Shown one piece after another: positions 43,492 through 51,026 of a stretch of 64,000 bases of DNA (the first letter of the stretch is position 1; the number at the start of each line of letters is the position of its first letter). The stretch comes from an uncultured Dehalococcoidia bacterium. GTDB lineage: Bacteria; Chloroflexota; Dehalococcoidia; Lucifugimonadales; GCA-2712585. The stretch spans positions 1,535,697 through 1,599,696 of the forward strand of contig OY282371.1 in assembly GCA_958295715.1 (NCBI GenBank). The letters are read 5' to 3'. The translations under genes and the position numbers were made by a program. The notes under the pieces are model-generated. The model ran no database searches, had not been told where the DNA came from, and saw only the letters and a list, made by a program, of their open reading frames with translations.

Positions 43492-45833
43492 CGCCAAGGG
43501 AACTCCGCCTCCCAGAGGTGGTGGTAAACGCCGTCCACTCGCACGTACTGGCCGGTCTTCACGCGGGCGATGTCATAGTCGGGAAGGTCGCGCACGACTA
43601 CGGGCCCCTCGATTAGCTGAAGCTCGGCGTCGGCGCGGAAGTCCAGGTTGTCGAAGCCGTGCTCCCGGCGATCGCCGGGGAGGTCGTTCACGTCAACCGG
43701 GTACAGGTGCAGGAAGAAGCGCGTGTGGGCGTCTCTGGGCTGCACGGGCAGGGAGGGCGCGGTCATCGCCTCGACCCGTTCGCCGCGGCCGTTGGTGTAG
43801 CTCGCAGAGACCCGCAGTTGGTGGCCCTCGTCGTCGGCGGTGGGCGTGTAGATTCCATCGGCGTTGGGGTCGGGGGAACCGGATATGCTGGTCCAGCCCC
43901 CGGCGTGGCTGCCCCACTCCCACTGCCACGGGCTCCGGTCCGTGAAGCCGGCCCGGTGAATGGCAGGGGACAACGAGACGTAGAGCCGCTCGCCCGCCAC
44001 CGGGATATACTGCCCGACGAATTGGGCGTCTCTGCCCTCATCCCGGTTCCTGGCGTAAATCAGCCTGTTCCCACTGCGATACAGGTCATAATGGCCTTGG
44101 CCGCCGGCCACGCGCTTAGAGTTCATTATCATATCGTCTACCTGGCCGTTTACCAGCGCTGAATAGTCCTCCGGACGGTAGAGAAATATCTCCCTGTTTT
44201 CCGGCGTCAGCAGGGCGGGGCCGTCGACCCGCTGGCTCGAGATGAGATAGTCGTATGCGAAGGCGCTACTCCCCGCAGACCAATACAGTCCCAGCGCTCT
44301 CCCCGAAAGATAGTAGCTCTCCCCCCCGACTCTCCCAGGAAGCAGGTGGTAGGACGTTAGAAAGAAAACGCTCTCTCCCGGCTCTACTACTGTCCTGATG
44401 CGCTCAAAATCCGCAGCCACCGCTTCATGGAATTCAGCCGCCTGCCGGTCATAACCGGCCCGCCCCACCTGGAAGCCGGAGAGAACGAAGACCAGCAGCG
44501 CGGCGGCGGAGAGACCAAGAATGAGACGGCTGCCGGCTAATTCCCGCAGACGCGACAACCCCACTGCGAAGACGACCAGGGGGACACCGATGTAGAAAAC
44601 GCTCTCAAAATCGTGGATGGCGGTGTTGTGGCGCACCGGCAGCGCCCAGAAGAAGCCGGCGCTCACCAGGGTGGCCAGCAGCATTCTATGGCGGGAGACC
44701 AGCAACGCGACGACGGCGCCGCCCACGGCCAGCGCTCCGAAAATCACGCCGAGGTAGTCCATGCCCCAACCGCCCCAACCAATTGAGGGGTCGTCAAAGG
44801 GGTCAAGGGGGTCAAAGGGGCTGATGAGGACGGGCAGCGTGACTAAGGCGATGCGGTGGAACTGATGCTGTAGGAAGTTCCCCCATTCCAGAACCTCGGC
44901 GTAGGACTCCTTGAACCCGGTATCCACTCCAAGGCGGTACGTCATCGACTTCACCGTAGAAAGCTCAGCCAGCGGGACTTCACCGTCAAAGGCCCGGTAT
45001 TCGTTGGCCAAGTTGAAGGACAGGATAGCCGCGCCGAAAAGCAGGGCGCCAACGCCCAGCTTAAGGTAGCGGCTGGACGCCAGCGCGGCGGCCCAGCCCT
45101 TGACTCGCCTCGCCAAGGTCAGCCCGCCGGGGGCGGATTCCCGGCGCGCCCGGTAAAGCTCCCGCGCCAGGCCGAATACGACGAAGGGCAGCAGCAGCGC
45201 GTATACGTGCCAGCCCAATAGCAGGGCAATGCAGGCCTTGATGAGCAGCTGCCGGAAGCGGCCCTCTTGGACGAAGACAACCATGCCGTGGAAGGTCAGC
45301 AGCGTTCCGAAAAGGGAGATCCCGTTTTCGGGGGTTATCATGTCGTTGTAATACAGCAGATAGTAGGACGAGAAGGCCAGCAGTGTGGCGGTCAAGGCTG
45401 TCCACCGGTCGCCGGTGAGCCGGCAGAGAGACAGCCATACCACCACCGCGCTCCCAACGAAAAAGAGCAGAAACAGAATGCGGGCGGCGTATATCTTCCC
45501 CGCGAAGTCATCCCCGAAAGGCATGGTTGCCAGCTTTATTAGCCCATATCCGCCAATGGGAAAGCGGTTGTAAGGCGCGTATCCAGGAAGGCCGTCTCCC
45601 TCCAAGGTCTGATGATAGAACATCAGGAAGTTGTGTTCGGGGGATAGGTTCCCGGCTACCGACAAGTGGTTCGCCGACACCGCATTGTGGAGTCCCGGCC
45701 GGGAGAAAGAGTCCCTCCCGTCGTTGCCGAACAGGAATACCGTTGACAGGGCCAGCAGGAGAAGGGCCAGCGGCAGCCACGGGCGGAACCGTGCCCTCCG
45801 CGTCACCGCCGAAAGGCCCGCGGGAAGCCTCAT
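43488..45833 (-). CDS. Type A membrane protein 3: GT-C-like core, Ig-like domain, GFDNLDF domain
   Basis: About 781 residues from ATG 45833 (MRLPAGLSAVTRRARFRPWLPLA), which overlaps the type A4 stop by 4 nt. The membrane core matches A1, A2 and A4. The Ig-like module reads WQWEWGSHAGGWTSISGSP, slightly longer than in A1, and DEGHQLRVSASY. The end is the cysteine-free domain (DAHTRFFLHLYPVDVNDLP, HGFDNLDFRAD, TGQYVRVDG). It ends FPWR, shorter than the usual WQEGE, because its stop overlaps the type D3 start instead of an MRLP start. This suggests the D3 gene was spliced in behind it. Confidence 0.82.
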   Translation of the reverse strand: MRLPAGLSAVTRRARFRPWLPLALLLLALSTVFLFGNDGRDSFSRPGLHNAVSANHLSVAGNLSPEHNFLMFYHQTLEGDGLPGYAPYNRFPIGGYGLIKLATMPFGDDFAGKIYAARILFLLFFVGSAVVVWLSLCRLTGDRWTALTATLLAFSSYYLLYYNDMITPENGISLFGTLLTFHGMVVFVQEGRFRQLLIKACIALLLGWHVYALLLPFVVFGLARELYRARRESAPGGLTLARRVKGWAAALASSRYLKLGVGALLFGAAILSFNLANEYRAFDGEVPLAELSTVKSMTYRLGVDTGFKESYAEVLEWGNFLQHQFHRIALVTLPVLISPFDPLDPFDDPSIGWGGWGMDYLGVIFGALAVGGAVVALLVSRHRMLLATLVSAGFFWALPVRHNTAIHDFESVFYIGVPLVVFAVGLSRLRELAGSRLILGLSAAALLVFVLSGFQVGRAGYDRQAAEFHEAVAADFERIRTVVEPGESVFFLTSYHLLPGRVGGESYYLSGRALGLYWSAGSSAFAYDYLISSQRVDGPALLTPENREIFLYRPEDYSALVNGQVDDMIMNSKRVAGGQGHYDLYRSGNRLIYARNRDEGRDAQFVGQYIPVAGERLYVSLSPAIHRAGFTDRSPWQWEWGSHAGGWTSISGSPDPNADGIYTPTADDEGHQLRVSASYTNGRGERVEAMTAPSLPVQPRDAHTRFFLHLYPVDVNDLPGDRREHGFDNLDFRADAELQLIEGPVVVRDLPDYDIARVKTGQYVRVDGVYHHLWEAEFPWR

Positions 45834-48166
45834 TGGCCTTCCTGCCAAGGGAACTCCGCCTCCCAAAAGCGGTGGAAAACGCCGTCCACCAGGGCGAACT
45901 GGCCGGTCTTTACGCGGGCGACGTCGTAGTCGGGAAGGTCGCGCACGACTACGGGCCGCTCGATTAGCTGAAGCCCGTCGGCGGCGCTGAAGTCCAGGTT
46001 GTCGAAGCCGTGCTCCCTTCTATCGTCGGGGAGGTCGTTCACGTCAACCGGGTACAGGTGCAGGAAGAAGGCCATGTATACGTCGCTGGGCTGCACGGGG
46101 AGGGAGGGCGCGGTCATCGCCTCGACCCGTTCGCCACGGCTGTTGGTGTAGCTCGCAGAGGCCCGCAGTTGGTGGCCCTCGTCGGCGGCTCTGGGCATGT
46201 AGACGCCATCGACGGAGCCGGAGACGCGGGTCCAGCCCCCGGCGTGGCTGCCCCGCTCCCACTGCCACCGGCTCCGGTCCGTGAAGCCGGCGCGGTGAAT
46301 GGCAGGGGACAACGAGACGTAGAGCCGCTCGCCCACCACCGGAACGTCCTGTCCTATGAACTGCGCGTCTCTACCCTCGTCCCGGTTGCCGGCGTAAATC
46401 AGCCTGTTCCCACTGCGATACAGGTCATAATGGCCTTGGCCGCTGGCCACGCGCTTAGAGTTCATTATCATATCGTCTACCTGGCCGTTTACCAGCGCGA
46501 AATACTCCTCCGGACGGTAGAGAAAAATCCGGCTGTTTTCCGGCGTCAGCAGGGCGGGGCCGTCGACCCGCTGGACCGAGATGAGATAATCGTATGCCGA
46601 GGCGCTACTCACCGCAGACCAATAGCGTCCCAGCGCTCTTCCCGCGAGATAATAGTTCACCGCCCGCTCTTGCCCGGTAAACCCGCCGCGGGATATGGGG
46701 ACAAAAACGCTCTGTCCCGGCTCTACAACTGTCCTGATACGCTCAAAATCCGCAACCACCGCTTCTTGGGATTCAGCCGCCTGCCGGTCGTGACCGGCGT
46801 GCGCCATCTGGAAGGCGGAGAGAACGAAGACCAGCAGCGCGGCGGCGGAGAGACCAAGAATGAGACGGCCGCCGGCTAATTCCCGCAGACGCGACAACCC
46901 CACTGAGAAGAGGACCAGGGGAACGCCGATGTAGAAGACTGTCTCAAAATTGTTAAAGGCGGTGTTGTGGCGCACCGGCAACGCCCAGAAGAAGCCGGCG
47001 CTTACCAGGACCGCCAGCAGCATTCTATGGCGGGAGACCAGCAACGCGACAACGGCGCCGCCCACGGCCACCACTCCGAAAATCACGCCCAGATAGTCCA
47101 TGCCCCAACCAATAATAGAGGGGTCGTCAAAGGGGTTAATGGGGTCAAAGGGACTGATAAGGAAGGGCAGCGCGATTATGGCGATGCGGTAGAACTGATG
47201 CTGTAGGAAGTTCCCCCATTCCAGAATCTCGGCGTTGTGCTCATTGAACCCGGCATCCGCTCCAAGGCGGTACGTCATAGACATCACCGTTGGAAGTTCA
47301 GCCAGCGGGACTTCACCATCTAAGGCCCGGTATTCGTTGGCCAGGTTGAAGGACAGGATAGCCGCGCCGAAAAGCAGTGTGACCACGCCCAGCGTAAGGT
47401 AGCGGCTGGGCGCCAGCCCGGCGGCCCAGCCCTTGATTCGACTCGCCAAGGTCGGGGGAGGGGGGGAGGTAGATGGGCGGCGCGCCCGGTAAAGCTCCCG
47501 CGCCAGGCCGAACACGACGAAGGGAACCAGCAGCGCGTACACGTGCCAGCCCAACAGCAGGGCCAGGCACGCCTTGATGAGCAGCTGCCGGAAGCGGCCC
47601 TCCTGGACGAAGACAACCATGCCGTGGAAGGTGAGCAGCGTTCCGAAAAGGGATATCCCGTTTTCGGGGGTTATCAGGTCGCTGTAATACAGCAGATAGT
47701 AGGACGAGAAGGCCAGCAGTGTGGCGGTCAAGGCGACCCACCGGTTGCCGGTGAGCCGGCAGAGAGACAGCCAGACCACCACCGCGCTTCCAACGAAAAA
47801 GAGCAGAAACAGAATGCGGGCGGCGTATATCTTCGCCGCGAAGTCATCCCCGAAAGGCAGGGTTGCCAGCTTTATCAGCCCATAGCCGCCAATGGGAAAG
47901 CGGTTGTAAGGCGCGTATCCGGGAAGGCCGTCTCCCTCCAAGGTCTGATGATAGAACAATAGGAAGTTGTGTTCGGGGGACAGGTTCTCGGCTACCGACA
48001 AGTGGTTCGCCGACACCCTATTGTGGAGTCCCGACCGGTTGAAGCCCCCACGGTCGGCGCCGAACAGGAATACCGTTGACAACGCCAGCAGAAGCAACGC
48101 CAGCGGCAGCCACGGCAGCCACGGGCGGAACCGGGACTTGGCCTTGCCTAGCGAGGGGAGCCTCAT
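45830..48166 (-). CDS. Type A membrane protein 4: GT-C-like core, Ig-like domain, GFDNLDF domain
   Basis: About 778 residues from ATG 48166 (MRLPSLGKAKSRFRPWLPW), 4 bp after the sulfotransferase stop; the longer GTG/TTG frame to 48199 is unlikely. WLPWLPLALL is a small duplication. The cytoplasmic loop after membrane segment 6 contains PSTSPPPPTLASRIKG, encoded by an interrupted G5-A-G7 tract (47454-47466) absent from A1-A3. The Ig-like and cysteine-free C-terminal domains closely match A1, so A1 and A4 share their 3' halves although they lie at opposite ends of the array. Confidence 0.82.
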   Translation of the reverse strand: MRLPSLGKAKSRFRPWLPWLPLALLLLALSTVFLFGADRGGFNRSGLHNRVSANHLSVAENLSPEHNFLLFYHQTLEGDGLPGYAPYNRFPIGGYGLIKLATLPFGDDFAAKIYAARILFLLFFVGSAVVVWLSLCRLTGNRWVALTATLLAFSSYYLLYYSDLITPENGISLFGTLLTFHGMVVFVQEGRFRQLLIKACLALLLGWHVYALLVPFVVFGLARELYRARRPSTSPPPPTLASRIKGWAAGLAPSRYLTLGVVTLLFGAAILSFNLANEYRALDGEVPLAELPTVMSMTYRLGADAGFNEHNAEILEWGNFLQHQFYRIAIIALPFLISPFDPINPFDDPSIIGWGMDYLGVIFGVVAVGGAVVALLVSRHRMLLAVLVSAGFFWALPVRHNTAFNNFETVFYIGVPLVLFSVGLSRLRELAGGRLILGLSAAALLVFVLSAFQMAHAGHDRQAAESQEAVVADFERIRTVVEPGQSVFVPISRGGFTGQERAVNYYLAGRALGRYWSAVSSASAYDYLISVQRVDGPALLTPENSRIFLYRPEEYFALVNGQVDDMIMNSKRVASGQGHYDLYRSGNRLIYAGNRDEGRDAQFIGQDVPVVGERLYVSLSPAIHRAGFTDRSRWQWERGSHAGGWTRVSGSVDGVYMPRAADEGHQLRASASYTNSRGERVEAMTAPSLPVQPSDVYMAFFLHLYPVDVNDLPDDRREHGFDNLDFSAADGLQLIERPVVVRDLPDYDVARVKTGQFALVDGVFHRFWEAEFPWQEGQ

Positions 48167-48170
48167 TCCG

Positions 48171-49052
48171 TCACGGGTTGGGCTTGGGCGGCCCGCCATA
48201 ATCGGGATTGGCGGCGTCCGGCTGCTCCGTCTTCCGCAAGTATATCCCCTCGCCCACCCGCTTGGATGAGTCGTTGACCATCCAGCGGCAGGCGATGGCC
48301 GAAGCGTCTAACAGCCTCATGGACTCCACAGAGAGGCTGGGCCTTTCCGCGTCGCCGGCCAGGGGGACGAAGAAGACCCTGTTGACCGCCTCGTTCTCCT
48401 TGATTCGCTGCAACAGGCGCCTGAAGCCAAGACGGCGCAGGGCAAGGGCGCACCAACTCCCAAAGGCCGAGAGCCACAGATGCCTGGCGCCAACCGCCTG
48501 GTTCACGGCTTGCAGCGGGACGCGGTCGAACCCCGGCGTCCCGCAGAGGGAGGCCAACACGTCCAGCACGGCGCCTGTGTCCCTGGTGAGAGCAGAAAAG
48601 GAGAGGGTCAGGACGTCGGCATCGGTCCGGTAGATGTCCGCCAGGCGTTCGGAGGTCAGCCTATCGCGCACAACGGCCGCCTCCAGCCGCCGCGGGCCAA
48701 GGAGGGCGGAAAGCTCCCCCCGGCTTTTGCGGAACTGCATCATCGAAAGGGCGCGGTCCCGGTGGTCCCGGAGCAGGGCCACCAGCAGTATCCTGAAACC
48801 CTCCTCCCTCAGGGCTTCAACGCCGCGGGGCAGCCCGGCGTCGGCGTAGGCCAGGTTAGCCACGTCGCACAGGACTTGACCCGGCCCCTGAGCGTCCAAC
48901 CGTTTGCGGGCGCGCCGGAAGGCCCCCGGCGACCGGTAGTAGCGCCGCTCCTTGATTTCGGGGAAGGCGAAGCTGGGATGGCCCCTCAAGAGCCGGTGCA
49001 GGAATTCGCTCCCCGACCGCCCAGGCCCCACTACAAGCAGATAATCGTACAC
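48171..49052 (-). CDS. Sulfotransferase-family protein
   Basis: The 293-residue protein begins MYDYLLVVGPGRSGSEFLHRLL, a P-loop-like PAPS-binding motif (GPGRSGS at 9-15). ILLVALLRDHRDRALSMMQF (about 90-109) gives the Arg/Ser 3'-phosphate site. It is probably cytoplasmic and sulfates a glycan or lipid. It is not closely similar to the 16878-17561 sulfotransferase, so the locus has two distinct enzymes of this class. It precedes type A4 by 4 bp. Confidence 0.83.
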   Translation of the reverse strand: MYDYLLVVGPGRSGSEFLHRLLRGHPSFAFPEIKERRYYRSPGAFRRARKRLDAQGPGQVLCDVANLAYADAGLPRGVEALREEGFRILLVALLRDHRDRALSMMQFRKSRGELSALLGPRRLEAAVVRDRLTSERLADIYRTDADVLTLSFSALTRDTGAVLDVLASLCGTPGFDRVPLQAVNQAVGARHLWLSAFGSWCALALRRLGFRRLLQRIKENEAVNRVFFVPLAGDAERPSLSVESMRLLDASAIACRWMVNDSSKRVGEGIYLRKTEQPDAANPDYGGPPKPNP

Positions 49053-49171
49053 GCTAGACCGCCTTCATAAGGCGTTGGCCTTCATCCGGCCCCACCCTCA
49101 TCCGGCCCCATATGACTTCAGGGCCGGGGCCGGCCCGTCGTCTGGCGGCAACCGCGGTGTCGCCGGCCTCG

Positions 49172-50818
49172 TCATTCCACCCTTGGGCCTCTCTGGCCCT
49201 GCCCTTGGCCCCTCTGCCCCTGAAGGAGGAAGGCGGCAATCGCGCAGGCCAGGCCGATGACGAAATTGTAGGCCCCCATGGTGAGCAGATGGTGAAACAT
49301 GACGCCGAACACGGCCATCACGACAACCCATCCGAGGGTTGAATCTCTGGCCAGGGACTTGGGCGCGGTCCAAAGCAACCGGACCAAGAATAACAAAGAC
49401 AGCAGGTACAACGCCAACGGCAAAACGCCGGCCTCGCCAAAGAGCATCAGGTACTGGTTGTGGACTCCCGCCGGTCTCCCCTGGTTTCCGATAGGGGCGC
49501 CCTCCATATAGTGGAACCGGTGCAGGCCGTGGCCGACGATGGGCGATTCCATAACCTTATTGAAGCCCGTCTCCCACAACTGCAATCGCAGCGACAGAGT
49601 CCTACCACTGCCGGAGCTAGCATCGTCTTTGCCGCGGGCCGTCTCCACAATATCGCCCGCTCCCCTCAGTGGATTGCCCGCCTCGGTTCCGACGGAGGCC
49701 GGCATTATCGGGCCTAAGGCCTGGGTCTGAGCCCGGCGCGTCAGGCCGTTCTTCTCGTAGGACACGTAGGCGCGCAAAAACTTGCCCTCGTCTTCGTCCA
49801 CCGGGGTGTAGCTGGGTGAGAGGGCGCCTGTTATGTTGTTCCAAGTGGCGTCGTCGGGAACGCTGATATCGCCGGGATGGGCGTCGGCGCGCTGCCATCG
49901 CCAGGGCTGTACCGGGTCGTCGTCAGCGCGGTGGGACTTGTCGTTAACCAGGAAAACGGTGACAACCTCTCCCACCTGCTTATCGTCATACGCGTCAACA
50001 ATCCATGCCTCGCTGGTAAACACTACCCGCGTCCCCGGAATGAGCCAGACCAGGACGACGCCCAGGCACAGAACGGTTAGGCCCGTGTGCAGGAGGTCTC
50101 GTCTCAGGCGGCGGACGTTCAGCAGCAGGAAAAAGACCAGTATCACGACCAGAACCGCCGCCGCCGTATAGGAAAATGTCGCGAGCCCGGCGGCGCATCC
50201 CAAGACCAGGGCCGGAAACCCAAGGAAGCGCTGCCGCCCGTTGAACTGGAAGGCCAAGGCCAGGGCCACCGTCGCGCAGGCGATGAAGCCCGCGTCGTTG
50301 GGGTCGGAAAAGACGCCGGTCAGTCGGTAGGGAAGCCGGTACTCCGGCAGTACGCCGATATCGCGCAGCAACGGCGAGGCCAGGACTATGGCGCAGCTTG
50401 CCGTCATAAGCGCCAGGGTCCACTTCAGCGTCGCCTCGACCCCGATCCGATCCAGGAGCCACCGGCCGCCAAGGATGGCGGCCAGGGTGACGACTAGGAA
50501 GAAGCCCAAACGCGTCAGGTCTCGGGCCAGCAGTTCGGAGCCGTTGGCAAGGGAAACCATGGAGGAGATGAATAGGTAGGAGGCTATGGAGGCGAGGAGC
50601 AGCAGGCCGGGCGTTCCCATAGACCTCCAGCGGCGCAGGCTCACGAAACCCAGCAGGAGCAGGCAGCACAGGAGCATGGCCCCCAGGACGACGGCCTCTA
50701 ACACGCCGCCTTGCAGCTTTACGTGGACCAGGACGGCCAAGGCCCAGAAGGAAAGGGAGACGCAGGCGACCGACGCGAACTCGAGTCTCCTCCAAAGCAA
50801 GGGAATAAGCGTCAGCAT
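49172..50818 (-). CDS. O-antigen ligase/polymerase-like membrane protein with inserted Ig-like domain
   Basis: The 548-residue protein has about ten membrane segments. The Wzy_C/WaaL-type signature VGHGLHRFHYMEG with HNQYLMLFGEAGVLPLALY lies around 430-475, where the catalytic His of ligases is expected. Between the membrane segment CLGVVLVWLIPGTRVVF and this signature a soluble insert (about 296-375) reads WRWQRADAHPGDI, SPSYTPVDEDEGKFLRAYVSY. This is the same Ig-like module seen in type A and type D proteins. It should be outside the cytoplasmic membrane. Predicted role: joining glycan chains to a lipid anchor or polymerising repeat units. Confidence 0.83.
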   Translation of the reverse strand: MLTLIPLLWRRLEFASVACVSLSFWALAVLVHVKLQGGVLEAVVLGAMLLCCLLLLGFVSLRRWRSMGTPGLLLLASIASYLFISSMVSLANGSELLARDLTRLGFFLVVTLAAILGGRWLLDRIGVEATLKWTLALMTASCAIVLASPLLRDIGVLPEYRLPYRLTGVFSDPNDAGFIACATVALALAFQFNGRQRFLGFPALVLGCAAGLATFSYTAAAVLVVILVFFLLLNVRRLRRDLLHTGLTVLCLGVVLVWLIPGTRVVFTSEAWIVDAYDDKQVGEVVTVFLVNDKSHRADDDPVQPWRWQRADAHPGDISVPDDATWNNITGALSPSYTPVDEDEGKFLRAYVSYEKNGLTRRAQTQALGPIMPASVGTEAGNPLRGAGDIVETARGKDDASSGSGRTLSLRLQLWETGFNKVMESPIVGHGLHRFHYMEGAPIGNQGRPAGVHNQYLMLFGEAGVLPLALYLLSLLFLVRLLWTAPKSLARDSTLGWVVVMAVFGVMFHHLLTMGAYNFVIGLACAIAAFLLQGQRGQGQGQRGPRVE

Positions 50819-51026
50819 GGGTTTATCTTTTAGTCATGGGGCGGGGGCTGTCTCGACGCAGGCGGCAGGCGCAACTCGGACAAGGCCGCCCGCCCCGGTA
50901 CGGATATACTAACTGCAATACGTCTCTCATGGCAACGGCCACGGGGGGATGTTCCGCGCTAGTTCGCCCCATCCCGCCTCCCGGCGGCGCGGCTCGCCGG
51001 GCCTCCTCTACACGGAGGGCGGGTGG

